A stretch of DNA of 64,000 nucleotides from Pectobacterium brasiliense (lineage in GTDB: Bacteria > Pseudomonadota > Gammaproteobacteria > Enterobacterales > Enterobacteriaceae). Numbering within the stretch: position 1 is the stretch's first letter; each line of letters begins with the position of its first letter. The stretch spans positions 2,666,001 through 2,730,000 of the forward strand of contig NZ_JACGFN010000001.1 of assembly GCF_016950255.1 (NCBI RefSeq). The letters run 5' to 3'. Made by a program: the position numbers and the translations under genes. Under the pieces are notes generated by a model that was given only the letters and a program-made list of their open reading frames with translations, made no database searches and was not told the DNA's origin. Below are positions 50,847 through 61,411 of this stretch, piece by piece.

Positions 50847-52217
50847 ATGAAAAAAACATCATTACTATTTAGTGCACTGGCAATGAGTATAGGTTTGACC
50901 CTGTCCACGCTTCCCGCTGCAAATGCTGCGCTGCCTGCCGTGGTTCAAGGTCAACAGACGCCAAGTCTGGCCCCGATGCTGGAGAAAGTCTTGCCAGCCG
51001 TGGTCAGCGTGCATGTTGAAGGTACACAGGTACAGCGCCAGCGCGTACCGGAAGAATTCAAGTTCTTCTTTGGCCCTAACTTCCCGACGGACAAACAAAA
51101 TTCTCGCCCGTTTGAAGGACTGGGCTCTGGCGTCATTATTGATGCCGCGAAAGGTTACGTGCTCACCAACAATCACGTGATCAATAACGCCGACAAGATC
51201 CGCGTCCAGCTTAATGACGGACGTGAGTATGAAGCGAAATTGATTGGGCGTGATGAGCAGAGCGATATCGCCCTGCTACAGCTGAATAACGCCAAGAATC
51301 TGGTCTCTGTAAAAATGGCCGATTCCGATCAACTGCGCGTGGGTGACTTCGCCGTTGCCGTGGGTAACCCGTTCGGCCTTGGTCAGACCGCGACGTCCGG
51401 TATTATCTCCGCGCTGGGACGTAGCGGCCTGAATCTTGAAGGGTTAGAAAACTTCATCCAGACCGATGCTTCCATCAACCGCGGTAACTCCGGCGGTGCG
51501 CTGGTTAACCTTAACGGCGAACTGATCGGTATCAATACTGCGATCCTGGCACCGGGCGGCGGAAACATCGGTATCGGTTTCGCTATCCCTAGCAACATGG
51601 CCCAGAATCTGGCGCAGCAATTGGTTGAATTTGGCGAAGTGAAACGCGGGCTACTGGGTATTAAAGGCAGCGAGATGACGTCGGAAATGGCGAAAGCCTT
51701 CAACGTCGACGCGCAGCGCGGTGCCTTCGTCAGCGAAGTCTTACCGAAATCTGCCGCAGCCAAAGCCGGTATCAAGGCGGGCGACGTGTTGACGACGCTG
51801 GATGGTAAACCCATCAGCAGCTTTGCCGAACTGCGGGCCAAAGTCGGCACTACCGCACCGGGCAAGACCGTGAAAATCGGCCTGCTGCGTGATGGTAAAC
51901 CGCAGGAAGTTTCCGTCGTGTTGGATAACAGCTCATCGGCATCCACCAGCGCTGAAACGCTTTCACCGTCATTGCAAGGGGCTTCTCTGACTAATGGTCA
52001 ATTGAAAGACGGCAGCAAAGGCGTACAGATCGATAACGTTGCTAAGGACACCCCTGCGGCGCAGGTCGGTCTGCAAAAAGGCGATGTCATCATCGGCGTG
52101 AACCGCGAGCGTATTGAAAACATCACGCAACTGCGCAAGCTGCTGGAAGCGAAGCCTTCCGTTCTGGCCTTGAATATCGTCCGGGGTGAAGAAACGATTT
52201 ATCTGCTGCTACGTTAA
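50847..52217 (+). CDS. degQ: Periplasmic serine endoprotease DegQ
   Basis: HtrA-family protease of the periplasm, 456 residues (E. coli 455). Signal peptide about 1-27 (ending AANA). Trypsin-like domain with triad His110 (LTNNHVI), Asp140 (SDIALL) and Ser214 (RGNSGGALVN). PDZ1 is about 260-350 and PDZ2 about 370-456. The frame is open 29 codons upstream, but only MKKTSLLFSALAMSIGLTLS gives a proper signal peptide. Upstream of degS as in E. coli. Confidence 0.96.
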   Translation: MKKTSLLFSALAMSIGLTLSTLPAANAALPAVVQGQQTPSLAPMLEKVLPAVVSVHVEGTQVQRQRVPEEFKFFFGPNFPTDKQNSRPFEGLGSGVIIDAAKGYVLTNNHVINNADKIRVQLNDGREYEAKLIGRDEQSDIALLQLNNAKNLVSVKMADSDQLRVGDFAVAVGNPFGLGQTATSGIISALGRSGLNLEGLENFIQTDASINRGNSGGALVNLNGELIGINTAILAPGGGNIGIGFAIPSNMAQNLAQQLVEFGEVKRGLLGIKGSEMTSEMAKAFNVDAQRGAFVSEVLPKSAAAKAGIKAGDVLTTLDGKPISSFAELRAKVGTTAPGKTVKIGLLRDGKPQEVSVVLDNSSSASTSAETLSPSLQGASLTNGQLKDGSKGVQIDNVAKDTPAAQVGLQKGDVIIGVNRERIENITQLRKLLEAKPSVLALNIVRGEETIYLLLR

Positions 52218-52274
52218 TCGCTTGCCGTCTTTTTCGGCAGCTTAACTGGCCAGAACATCGCTAATGTTAAAAAA

Positions 52275-52301
52275 TCGGACACCGAGCCATGCGGTGTCCG
52301 A
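52275..52301 (+). terminator. Hairpin between degQ and degS
   Basis: TCGGACACCG / CGGTGTCCGA, a perfect 10-base stem with a 7-base loop, 57 bases after degQ and 53 before degS. The T-run is poor, so it may only partly terminate. Confidence 0.55.
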
Positions 52302-52354
52302 ACTTCTCGTGATATCCTCCCCTTATCTCCCTTTTTCCACAGTAAATCACGGCC

Positions 52355-53452
52355 ATGCTTGCTAAGTTATTACGTTCAGCGCTCTTTGGTGCCCTCGTCG
52401 CCGGTATTATTCTGGCCGTACTGCCCTTTGTTGGGTCTGGCACGTCGTTTCTGAAAGGCAATGACAAAAATAGTGATGGTTCGCCCATAAGCTACCATCA
52501 GGGAGTCAGCCATGCGGCGCCTGCTGTGGTGAACGTTTATAACCGGGTTGCCAAAGAGGGGAAACCTAGCGAAGTCGCCATTCATCCTCTCGGATCCGGC
52601 GTCATCATGAATGAAAAAGGGTATATTTTAACCAACAAGCATGTGATTAATAACGTACAACAAATCCAGATAGAGCTATCAGACGGCAGATTGTACGAAG
52701 CCCGCGTGATCGGCTCCGATAGCCTGACGGATCTGGCTGTATTGCAAATTGATGGCATCAACCTGCCCGTTATTCCGATAAATCCAGACCGTATACCGCA
52801 CGTCGGCGATGTCGTGATGGCGATCGGCAACCCTTATAATCTGGGGCAAACCGTCACTCAGGGCGTCATCAGCGCCACTGGCCGCGTCAGCCTCAGCGCT
52901 TATGGTCAGCAAAGAAGTCAGGTAGGACGCCAAAACTTGCTGCAAACCGATGCCTCAATTAACCACGGGAATTCCGGTGGTGCGCTGGTCAATACGCTCG
53001 GTGAACTGGTCGGTATTAACACCCTCTCATTTGATAAAAGTAGCAACGGTGAAACACCGGAAGGCATTAGCTTCGCCATTCCCGTCGCGCTGGCGACCAA
53101 GGTGATGGGCAAACTCATCCGCGATGGTCGCGTGGTGCGTGGCTATATTGGTGTCAACGGCGTACAGATCGAGAATATTGAGAACAGCACATCGACCAGC
53201 AATCGTGATGCGCAAGATAGATTAAGCGGGATTCTCGTTCAGACTATCGATCCAGGTGGGCCAGCGGATAAAGCAGGTATTCGTGTCGAAGACGTCATCG
53301 TTAGCGTGAACAATAAGCCTGCACGCTCGATTATTGAAACCATGGAACAGGTTTCAGAAATACGCCCCGGCACTGTCATTCCCGTCACGATTGTGCGTGA
53401 TAAAAATCAAGTCACGCTGCAAATGACGATTCAGGAATTCCCTACCCAATAA
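52355..53452 (+). CDS. degS: Site-1 protease DegS of the sigma-E stress response
   Basis: Membrane-anchored HtrA protease that senses misfolded porin C-termini and cuts RseA, freeing sigma-E. 365 residues (E. coli 355). N-terminal anchor helix (about 7-27). Triad His96 (LTNKHVI), Asp126 (LTDLAVL), both at E. coli numbering, and Ser207 (NHGNSGGALVN; Ser201 in E. coli). One PDZ domain, about 260-360. The shift comes from extra residues in the loop before the Ser (SLSAYGQQRSQVGRQ, where E. coli has GLNPTGRQ). Its partner sspB is also in this window. Confidence 0.96.
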   Translation: MLAKLLRSALFGALVAGIILAVLPFVGSGTSFLKGNDKNSDGSPISYHQGVSHAAPAVVNVYNRVAKEGKPSEVAIHPLGSGVIMNEKGYILTNKHVINNVQQIQIELSDGRLYEARVIGSDSLTDLAVLQIDGINLPVIPINPDRIPHVGDVVMAIGNPYNLGQTVTQGVISATGRVSLSAYGQQRSQVGRQNLLQTDASINHGNSGGALVNTLGELVGINTLSFDKSSNGETPEGISFAIPVALATKVMGKLIRDGRVVRGYIGVNGVQIENIENSTSTSNRDAQDRLSGILVQTIDPGGPADKAGIRVEDVIVSVNNKPARSIIETMEQVSEIRPGTVIPVTIVRDKNQVTLQMTIQEFPTQ

Positions 53453-53499
53453 CGGCAGGCAGGCCGTTGATAAAGTCACATCGGCAAGTAAACAAGAAA

Positions 53500-53519
53500 C
53501 CGGGTGGGAACCCACCCGG
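53500..53519 (-). terminator. murA operon terminator
   Basis: CCGGGTGG-GAAC-CCACCCGG; on the minus strand it is followed by TTTCTTGTTT, so it terminates the murA side. Confidence 0.75.
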
Positions 53520-53568
53520 CTAACAAACCTAATTAAACCTAATTGTGAAGATAAACCAGCTAAAACGC

Positions 53569-54843
<1,275 letters not shown>

Positions 54844-54914
54844 TCAATGTCTTAATTCAATATGTCGTCACACTGATACCGGCAGTTTATTCCCACTCGC
54901 AGGGGGAATAATAC

Positions 54915-55169
54915 TTAGAAGCCGTTCAGTTTACGGTCGCGTTGCCACTCTTCCGGCGTATAAGCCTTGATCGACAGCGCATGAATACGGTTATCCGCGA
55001 TGTACTCCATCAGCGGCGCATAAACAGCCTGCTGTTTTTTGACTCGGCTCATTCCAGCAAAAAGTCCGCCCACTACGATGACCTGAAAATGGCTGCCATC
55101 ACCAGAAACATGGGCTTCTTCCAGTGCCAATGCGTTCATCAGCACGTCTTTAATTTCGTTATTTTCCAT
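54915..55169 (-). CDS. ibaG: BolA-family acid stress protein IbaG
   Basis: 84-residue BolA-like protein that partners monothiol glutaredoxin in iron-sulphur handling. A conserved cysteine-free core [31 protein letters not shown] carries the ligand His. 83 bases separate it from murA; 134 bases lie between mlaB and it. Confidence 0.94.
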   Translation of the reverse strand: MENNEIKDVLMNALALEEAHVSGDGSHFQVIVVGGLFAGMSRVKKQQAVYAPLMEYIADNRIHALSIKAYTPEEWQRDRKLNGF

Positions 55170-55303
55170 CGCTCTCGATTTCTATGTCAGGGGGAGATGA
55201 TTTACAGGGAGGTATCTTAGATGAATATGACGCTATCTTAAACAAAGAATACGCCCCTTCAGACGATGCCTAAAGGGGCGAATCCGGTAAACCGCGTTAC
55301 CGT

Positions 55304-55594
55304 TTAAGACACAGGAATGATTTCATTCAGGTTATAGAGCGCAATGAGCGTTTTTAGCCGATCGCTGGCACCGACAATCGTTATCTCTCCGCCTGAAGAC
55401 GGCTGCTGATAAACATGCATCAGCAATGCTAACCCGGCAGAATCAACGCGGTTTAATCCAGACACATCCAGCGTCGTTTTACCCGCCAGCAACGATTCAC
55501 GCTGCTGCCAGAACGGTAACAGCGTTTCACGATCCAGATCGCCCGTTAACGCCAGCGTTGATTCCTGTGCCTGCCAGTTCAATGCGTTCGCCAT
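55304..55594 (-). CDS. mlaB: Lipid asymmetry system STAS protein MlaB
   Basis: 96-residue STAS-domain subunit of the inner-membrane MlaFEDB ABC complex, which moves phospholipid between outer and inner membranes. The STAS signature TLDVSGLNRVDSAGLALLMHVYQ is present. An upstream TTG (55606) is in frame, but the ATG at 55594 fits the E. coli length. Starts 13 bases after mlaC. Confidence 0.93.
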   Translation of the reverse strand: MANALNWQAQESTLALTGDLDRETLLPFWQQRESLLAGKTTLDVSGLNRVDSAGLALLMHVYQQPSSGGEITIVGASDRLKTLIALYNLNEIIPVS

Positions 55595-55607
55595 GTTCGT
55601 ACCCAAA

Positions 55608-56237
55608 TTACTTTTTCTGATCCAACGTGATGGTCTGCTTCGCCGAAGATTCCAGCTGTTTAGTCAGGCCATCCACGCCGTTCTGACGCAATATTGCCGC
55701 CCACTCGTTCTGCTTGGTGGTGATCATACTGACACCTTCGGCAATCATGTCGTACGCCTGCCAGTTACCGGTTTTACTGTTCTTACGCCATTGGAAATCC
55801 AGACGTACCGGAGGACGGCCGCCGTTATCAATGATGGTGACGCGAATAGAAACGATATCGGCATCGCCCAGCGGTTTCTCAGGGGCGATCTGATAGGTCT
55901 GCCCGTTATACATCGCCAGCGCCTGGCCGTAAGCCTGCTCCAGATAGGCTTCAAACGCTTTGAAATAGGCATCACGCTGTGCCGGTGTCGCATCTTTGTA
56001 GTAACGACCCAGAACCAGCGCACCAGCGTATCTCACCTGAACATACGGCAGCAGCTCTTCACGTACGACGGTACGCAAATAATCAGGGTTTTGTTTGATC
56101 TTTGGCTGTTCGTTCTTTAAACGATCAAAAGTTTTTTCCGCCGCTTCATTCATTAAACGATAAGGGTTCGTTTGATCCGCCGCGTTGGCTAATGGCGCGA
56201 CCACCAGTAAAGCCACCATCAGTAAACGTTTAAACAT
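55608..56237 (-). CDS. mlaC: Periplasmic phospholipid carrier MlaC
   Basis: 209-residue soluble shuttle between MlaA/OmpC in the outer membrane and MlaD. Signal peptide about 1-19 ([19 protein letters not shown]). Ttg2D/MlaC domain with RFLxxY-like [32 protein letters not shown] and [27 protein letters not shown]. Confidence 0.96.
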   Translation of the reverse strand: MFKRLLMVALLVVAPLANAADQTNPYRLMNEAAEKTFDRLKNEQPKIKQNPDYLRTVVREELLPYVQVRYAGALVLGRYYKDATPAQRDAYFKAFEAYLEQAYGQALAMYNGQTYQIAPEKPLGDADIVSIRVTIIDNGGRPPVRLDFQWRKNSKTGNWQAYDMIAEGVSMITTKQNEWAAILRQNGVDGLTKQLESSAKQTITLDQKK

Positions 56238-56249
56238 GCAGATATCCTC

Positions 56250-56816
56250 TTATGGATGTGAAGGAACAGGTTCGTTGTTGTGTTCAGGGGTTACCGCAGG
56301 ATTGGCACCCGGCTCCGTACCTGATTGACCACCATTATCTTCGCTATTACTGCCGCTCTTATATAGGAATTGACCGATGAGATCTTCAAGCACCATCGCT
56401 GACTTGGTGTCCTGAATTACACCTCCGTCTTTCAGGATCGCTGTGCCCATTTCTTCATCTTCAAACCCAATGTTCAGCGCCAGATACTGTTCGCCCAGCA
56501 AGCCGGAGGTACGAATGGCCAGAGAGCTGGTATCAGGAATATGATCGTAGCGCTGCTGAATATCCATCGCCACGCGTGGCAGGTACGTTTTCTCGTCCAG
56601 CGAAATATCCGCTACGCGGCCAACCACTACGCCGCCAATTCTGATCGGAGAACGCGCTTTCAGCCCGCCAATGTTGTCAAACGTCGCATACAAGCGATAC
56701 GTTGGCTCGCTACCGATCGATTTAAGATCGGCGACTTTCAGGCATAAAAAGAGGATGGCTGCCAGCGCGATCAACATAAACACACCAACCCAGACTTCAG
56801 TTTTCTTTGTTTGCAT
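56250..56816 (-). CDS. mlaD: MCE-domain protein MlaD
   Basis: 188-residue inner-membrane anchored MCE protein that forms the hexameric lipid channel on MlaE. N-terminal helix (about 8-27), MCE domain (about 38-118: YATFDNIGGLKARSPIRIGGVVVGRV), and the helical LEDLIGQFLY segment. An acidic, Pro/Asn/Gly-rich tail, longer than in E. coli, follows. MQTKKTEVWVG at 56816 matches the E. coli start; five upstream in-frame codons are dropped. Starts 4 bases after mlaE. Confidence 0.95.
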   Translation of the reverse strand: MQTKKTEVWVGVFMLIALAAILFLCLKVADLKSIGSEPTYRLYATFDNIGGLKARSPIRIGGVVVGRVADISLDEKTYLPRVAMDIQQRYDHIPDTSSLAIRTSGLLGEQYLALNIGFEDEEMGTAILKDGGVIQDTKSAMVLEDLIGQFLYKSGSNSEDNGGQSGTEPGANPAVTPEHNNEPVPSHP

Positions 56817-56820
56817 CGAC

Positions 56821-57603
56821 TCAGTTCCCAAACATCAGTGCTGTCAGCACAAAATCCAATCCCAGTACCGCTAACGACGAGTGCACGACGGTTCGGGTCG
56901 TTGCACGGCTGATCCCCTCAGACGTCGGGATCGCGTCATAGCCGTTAAACAGTGCAATCCAAGTCACGGTAATCGCAAATACGATACTTTTAATCACGCA
57001 GTTCAAGACATCCTGACGCCAGTCAACCGCGCCTTGCATGGCAGACCAGAAGAACCCACTGTCGATGCCTTTCCAGTCCACACCGACCAGCGCGCCGCCC
57101 CAAATGCCCACCGCGACAAAAATCACCGCCAGCAGCGGCATGCTGATTAACCCTGCCCAGAAGCGCGGCGCGACAACGCGGCGCAGCGGATCGACCGCCA
57201 TCATCTCCATGCTGGAGAGCTGCTCTGTCGCCTTCATCAGGCCAATTTCTGCCGTCAGCGCGGAACCCGCACGGCCCGCGAACAGCAATGCCGTCACCAC
57301 CGGACCAAGTTCACGCAGCAGCGACAGTGCCACCATCATGCCCAAGCTGGCCTCAGCGCTGTAAGTCGTCAGGATGATATAGCCCTGTAACCCCAGCACC
57401 ATACCGATAAACAGGCCGGAAACCATGATGATAAGCAGCGACTGCACGCCAACGCTGTAAAGCTGTTTCACCAACAGCGGCCACTGTTTTCTGAATTCGG
57501 GTTTACCCACCAGCGCATTAAACAGCATCAGGCCGGCGCGCCCAAACGAGGCGCTGGTGGAGATTCCCTGACGCCCCAACGACGCCAACGTCCGTAATAA
57601 CAT
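56821..57603 (-). CDS. mlaE: Lipid asymmetry ABC permease MlaE
   Basis: 260-residue integral membrane permease, the same length as E. coli MlaE and highly similar: [55 protein letters not shown] and the last residues [13 protein letters not shown]. The frame is open 38 codons upstream into mla[11 protein letters not shown] at 57603 is the homologous start, 7 bases after mlaF. Confidence 0.96.
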   Translation of the reverse strand: MLLRTLASLGRQGISTSASFGRAGLMLFNALVGKPEFRKQWPLLVKQLYSVGVQSLLIIMVSGLFIGMVLGLQGYIILTTYSAEASLGMMVALSLLRELGPVVTALLFAGRAGSALTAEIGLMKATEQLSSMEMMAVDPLRRVVAPRFWAGLISMPLLAVIFVAVGIWGGALVGVDWKGIDSGFFWSAMQGAVDWRQDVLNCVIKSIVFAITVTWIALFNGYDAIPTSEGISRATTRTVVHSSLAVLGLDFVLTALMFGN

Positions 57604-57610
57604 GACTGCG

Positions 57611-58423
57611 TTAACCCCCTGAACCGAGCAGCGACGTTTTATAGTCGCCGGCTGGAAAACGGAAAGGTACTGGTCCGTCGGCGATACCATCCAGGAACTG
57701 ACGAACCTGCGGGTCACTGTTTGCTCTCAGTTGATCCGCGGTCCCTTCCCCGATCACCCGCTTATCGGCCACGATATACGCATAATCGGCAATGCTCATC
57801 ACCTCTGGCACATCGTGAGAAACCACAATGCAGGTCACGCCCAATGCATGATTCAACTCGTCGATGAGCTTCACCAGCGTCCCGAGCGTAATCGGATCTT
57901 GCCCGACAAAAGGCTCATCAAACATAATCAACTGCGGGTCGAGCGCGATGGCTCTCGCCAACGCCGCGCGCCGCGCCATGCCGCCGGAAAGCTCCGCTGG
58001 CATCAGTTTCTCCGCGCCGCGTAGTCCCACCGCCTCCAGTTTCATCATGACGATGCTACGCAACAGTTCTTCCGGTAGTTTGGTATGTTCACGCAGCGGC
58101 CAGGCGACATTATCAAACACGTTCAAATCGGTGAATAACGCACCGGACTGAAACAACATGCTCATTTTCTTGCGCGCGTTGTACAACTCACTGCGCGACA
58201 ACGTCGGGATATTCTCACCATCAAACCAGATTTCGCCGCTGTCTGGCGGTAGCTGTCCGCCAATCAGGCGCAACAGCGTGGTTTTACCGATGCCGGAAGG
58301 CCCCATGATCGCGGTGACCTTGCCTTTAGGCACATTCAGCGTGATGTCCGTAAAAATCTCTCGCTCTCCGCGCCGAAAGCTAAGACCACGGATCTCGACC
58401 AGATTAGTTGCCTCATGGTTCAT
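57611..58423 (-). CDS. mlaF: Lipid asymmetry ABC ATPase MlaF
   Basis: 270-residue ATP-binding subunit. Walker [10 protein letters not shown] (about 42-50), Q-loop LFQSGALF, signature LSGGMARR, Walker B LIMFDEPF, and switch SHDVPE. The C-terminal FRFPAGDY segment, which in E. coli swaps between protomers, is present. Two in-frame ATGs: AAGGA abuts the first (58432) but is 9 bases from the second (58423), which is chosen. Heads the mlaFEDCB-ibaG-murA group, divergent from yrbG. Confidence 0.96.
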   Translation of the reverse strand: MNHEATNLVEIRGLSFRRGEREIFTDITLNVPKGKVTAIMGPSGIGKTTLLRLIGGQLPPDSGEIWFDGENIPTLSRSELYNARKKMSMLFQSGALFTDLNVFDNVAWPLREHTKLPEELLRSIVMMKLEAVGLRGAEKLMPAELSGGMARRAALARAIALDPQLIMFDEPFVGQDPITLGTLVKLIDELNHALGVTCIVVSHDVPEVMSIADYAYIVADKRVIGEGTADQLRANSDPQVRQFLDGIADGPVPFRFPAGDYKTSLLGSGG

Positions 58424-58712
58424 TATTTCCATTCCTTACCCATCAGTACGCTCATACAGAGGTCTTTCACTCCAGCCTAACGGCTGCCTTTCATCAAGGT
58501 GCGAGTTTTACAAAAACTTACCGTAAGTTCTTGTCCAAAATGGCGGCACAAATCGTTACTGGGTTTTACTTATCGCGACAGGTTTTACTTTTTCGCCAAG
58601 CACCGTCAGAATTAGCACTCATCACAGAACATGCTTTTTGTGCGAAAATTGTCCAGAAATACTGACTTATTCGACAACAGGCCAGTGATTATATCCTATT
58701 AAAGGACGCTGC

Positions 58713-59678
58713 ATGCTTTTTGCAACACTACTCTTGTTCGTTGGTTTGCTATTACTGGTTTACGGTGCCGATCGTCTTGTCTATGGTGCCGCCGTGCTTG
58801 CGCGTTCTCTTGGCTTACCGCCTTTCGTTATCGGCATCACCATTGTCGGCTTCGGCACTTCGCTACCCGAGCTGATCGTTTCGGTTACCGCCGCGTTGAA
58901 CGCTCAGAACGATATGGCCGTCGGTAATGTTCTGGGTTCCAATATCACCAATATTTTACTCATTCTCGGCAGCGCGGCACTCATTCGCCCGCTAACGGTA
59001 CATTCAGCCATCCTGCGCCGGGAATTGCCGCTCATGTTGTCCGTCACTTTATTGTGTGGCGTTTTACTGCATGATAGCTACCTGAGCCGCACCGACGGCA
59101 TCATGCTGCTCTTTGCCGCCATTCTGTGTCTGGTGTTGATACTTCGCATGGCACAACAGGCACAGCGGGAAGGCGGCGATAGCCTGACGCGCGAACAGCT
59201 GGCGGAACTCCCGCAGGATGACAGCAGCCAGATGGTCGCGGTGCTGTGGTTGATTCTCGGCATGATTATTTTACCCATGGCCGCTCGTATGGTGGTGGAT
59301 AACGCGACCGTCATTGCACGCTACTTCGATGTCAGTGAGTTGACTATCGGGCTGACCATATTGGCGATTGGCACCAGCCTGCCTGAGCTTGCTACCGCCA
59401 TCGTCGGGACGTTGAAGAAAGAAGATGATATTGCGCTGGGTAACCTGATTGGCTCGAACATTTTTAATATTGCGATTGTGCTGGGCGTGCCTGCTCTGCT
59501 CTCGCCGGGCGCACTGAACCCTCAGGCTTTTCAGCGCGACTATTGGGTCATGCTGGCGGCGAGCGTGCTGTTAACCGCACTGTGCCTCAGCAAAAAACGC
59601 CGTATAGGACAGGGCGCAGGCGCATTATTATGCTGCGCGTTCATCGCCTATCTGACGGCTCTGTTTTGCTTTTCATAA
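58713..59678 (+). CDS. yrbG: Calcium/sodium:proton antiporter-like protein YrbG
   Basis: 321-residue CaCA-superfamily membrane protein with two internal repeats: alpha-1 GFGTSLPELIVSVTAAL with GNVLGSNITNILLILG, and alpha-2 AIGTSLPELATAIVGTL with GNLIGSNIFNIAIVLG. About ten helices. The role is not settled. First gene of yrbG-kdsDC-lptCAB. Its stop codon is embedded in a short tandem repeat (see 59660). Confidence 0.93.
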   Translation: MLFATLLLFVGLLLLVYGADRLVYGAAVLARSLGLPPFVIGITIVGFGTSLPELIVSVTAALNAQNDMAVGNVLGSNITNILLILGSAALIRPLTVHSAILRRELPLMLSVTLLCGVLLHDSYLSRTDGIMLLFAAILCLVLILRMAQQAQREGGDSLTREQLAELPQDDSSQMVAVLWLILGMIILPMAARMVVDNATVIARYFDVSELTIGLTILAIGTSLPELATAIVGTLKKEDDIALGNLIGSNIFNIAIVLGVPALLSPGALNPQAFQRDYWVMLAASVLLTALCLSKKRRIGQGAGALLCCAFIAYLTALFCFS

Positions 59679-59718
59679 GAAGTTTTGTTTTTCATAAGAC
59701 GCTCTGTTTTTCATCATA
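59660..59718 (+). repeat. Three short tandem repeats across the yrbG stop
   Basis: Imperfect copies of about 19-20 bases: TCTGTTTTGCTTTTCATAAG at 59660, AGTTTTGTTTTTCATAAGA at 59681 and CGCTCTGTTTTTCATCATA at 59700. The first contains the end and stop codon of yrbG; the others fill the spacer before kdsD. Confidence 0.8.
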
Positions 59719-59733
59719 ATCAGGACTATTGGT

Positions 59734-60825
59734 ATGTCACAGTTTGAACAAGATGCTCATCTAAAACAGCAGTCTGACCGTGCACTATCCGATCATGCAC
59801 TACGAGCCGATCATGGCTCACAAACCGGCCATAGGTTACAAAAGGCTCATGAACTACCAGCAGATTTCGATTTCCAGCAAGCGGGCAAGCAGGTACTGAG
59901 TATCGAGCGCGATGGGCTTGCGCAATTAGACCAGTACATTGATGACAACTTTACCCTCGCCTGCAAAAAGATATTCGATTGTCAGGGCAAAGTGGTGGTG
60001 ATGGGAATGGGCAAATCCGGCCACATCGGCTGTAAAATTGCCGCGACCTTCGCCAGCACCGGTACGCCTGCTTTTTTTGTTCATCCGGGCGAAGCCAGCC
60101 ACGGTGATCTCGGCATGGTGACACCGCACGATATCGTGATCGCCATTTCCAACTCTGGCGAGTCCCATGAAATTCTGTCGCTGATTCCGGTTCTGAAACG
60201 CCAGAAAGTGTTCCTGATCTGCATGACCAGCGCACCAGAAAGTACGATGGGCAAGGCCGCAGATATTCACCTGTGCGTTCACGTCCCGCAGGAAGCCTGC
60301 CCGCTCGGCCTGGCACCCACCACCAGCACCACCGCAACGCTGGTCATGGGAGACGCGCTGGCGGTGGCGTTGTTACAGGCGCGCGGCTTTACTGCCGAAG
60401 ATTTCGCCCTTTCTCACCCCGGCGGCGCACTCGGCCGCAAACTTTTACTGCGCGTCAGCGATATCATGCATTCGGGCGATGAGATTCCCCATGTCCCACA
60501 CGATGCCTCGCTGCGTGATGCGCTGGTGGAAATTACGCGCAAAAATCTGGGTATGACGGTAATCTGCGAGGCGGATATGAAAATTCAGGGCATCTTTACC
60601 GATGGTGACCTGCGCCGCATCTTCGACATGAATATTGACTTGAACAGCGCGCGCATTGCTGATGTGATGACCGCGGGCGGCATCCGGGTCGCACCGCAAA
60701 CGCTGGCGGTGGATGCACTTAACCTGATGCAGTCGCGCCATATCACCTCAGTGCTGGTGGCAGAAAACGATCGTCTGGTCGGGATCGTCCACATGCACGA
60801 TATGCTGCGGGCTGGCGTGGTTTAA
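59734..60825 (+). CDS. kdsD: D-arabinose 5-phosphate isomerase
   Basis: Interconverts ribulose-5-phosphate and arabinose-5-phosphate, the first step towards Kdo for lipopolysaccharide. SIS domain (KVVVMGMGKSGHIGCKIAATFASTGTPAFFVHPGEASHGDLGMV, ISNSGES, CPLGLAPTTSTTATLVMGDALAVALL) and two CBS domains (about 240-363). 363 residues against 328 in E. coli: about 35 extra residues lie before DFDFQQAGK, in a polar, His/Asp/Leu-rich stretch with internal similarity (SDHALRADHGSQTGHRLQKAHEL). No in-frame ATG exists inside the extension, so the start at 59734 (AGGA 8 bases upstream) stands. Confidence 0.95.
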   Translation: MSQFEQDAHLKQQSDRALSDHALRADHGSQTGHRLQKAHELPADFDFQQAGKQVLSIERDGLAQLDQYIDDNFTLACKKIFDCQGKVVVMGMGKSGHIGCKIAATFASTGTPAFFVHPGEASHGDLGMVTPHDIVIAISNSGESHEILSLIPVLKRQKVFLICMTSAPESTMGKAADIHLCVHVPQEACPLGLAPTTSTTATLVMGDALAVALLQARGFTAEDFALSHPGGALGRKLLLRVSDIMHSGDEIPHVPHDASLRDALVEITRKNLGMTVICEADMKIQGIFTDGDLRRIFDMNIDLNSARIADVMTAGGIRVAPQTLAVDALNLMQSRHITSVLVAENDRLVGIVHMHDMLRAGVV

Positions 60826-60844
60826 AAAGAAAGGATAATAGTGA

Positions 60845-61411
60845 ATGAGTGAAGTCAGGGCGCAAACCGATACCTGCTATGGGCCTGTCGATCAACAGGT
60901 ACTGGGTAAAGCCCGTGAGGTTCGCCTGTTAATTTGCGACGTTGACGGCGTGATGTCCGATGGTCTGATTTACATGGGTAATCACGGCGAAGAACTGAAA
61001 GCCTTTAACGTCCGCGACGGCTATGGCATTCGCTGCTTGCTGACGTCTGATATTGAGGTTGCCATCATTACCGGGCGTTCAGCAAAATTGCTGGAAGACC
61101 GGTGTAAGACGCTGGGCATTAACCATCTTTATCAGGGGCAATCGGATAAGGTTTTGGCCTTCAACGATCTGTTGGATAAACTGTCAGTAACGGCAAATCA
61201 GGTGGCATATATCGGCGACGATATGATCGACTGGCCAGTGATGGCGCAGGTCGGGCTGAGCGTTGCCGTGGCTGATGCCCATCCGCTGCTGTTACCACGC
61301 GCAGATTATGTCACCCGCATTGCGGGAGGCCGTGGCGCAGTACGTGAGCTGTGTGATTTGATTCTGTTCTCGCAGGACAAGCTGGAGCATGCCAAAGGGT
61401 TGTCAATATGA
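60845..61411 (+). CDS. kdsC: 3-deoxy-D-manno-octulosonate 8-phosphate phosphatase
   Basis: HAD-type phosphatase that yields free Kdo. 188 residues. Motif I CDVDGVMSDG, motif II ITGRSAKLLEDRC, motif IV YIGDDMIDWPVM. The C-terminal GGRGAVRELCDLIL loop that closes the active site is present. It overlaps lptC by 4 bases (ATGA at 61408-61411). Confidence 0.96.
   Translation: MSEVRAQTDTCYGPVDQQVLGKAREVRLLICDVDGVMSDGLIYMGNHGEELKAFNVRDGYGIRCLLTSDIEVAIITGRSAKLLEDRCKTLGINHLYQGQSDKVLAFNDLLDKLSVTANQVAYIGDDMIDWPVMAQVGLSVAVADAHPLLLPRADYVTRIAGGRGAVRELCDLILFSQDKLEHAKGLSI

Noticed and set aside
51383-51946. 187-codon minus-strand frame inside degQ
   Set aside because: Antisense to degQ; Ser/Pro/Ala-rich shadow translation.
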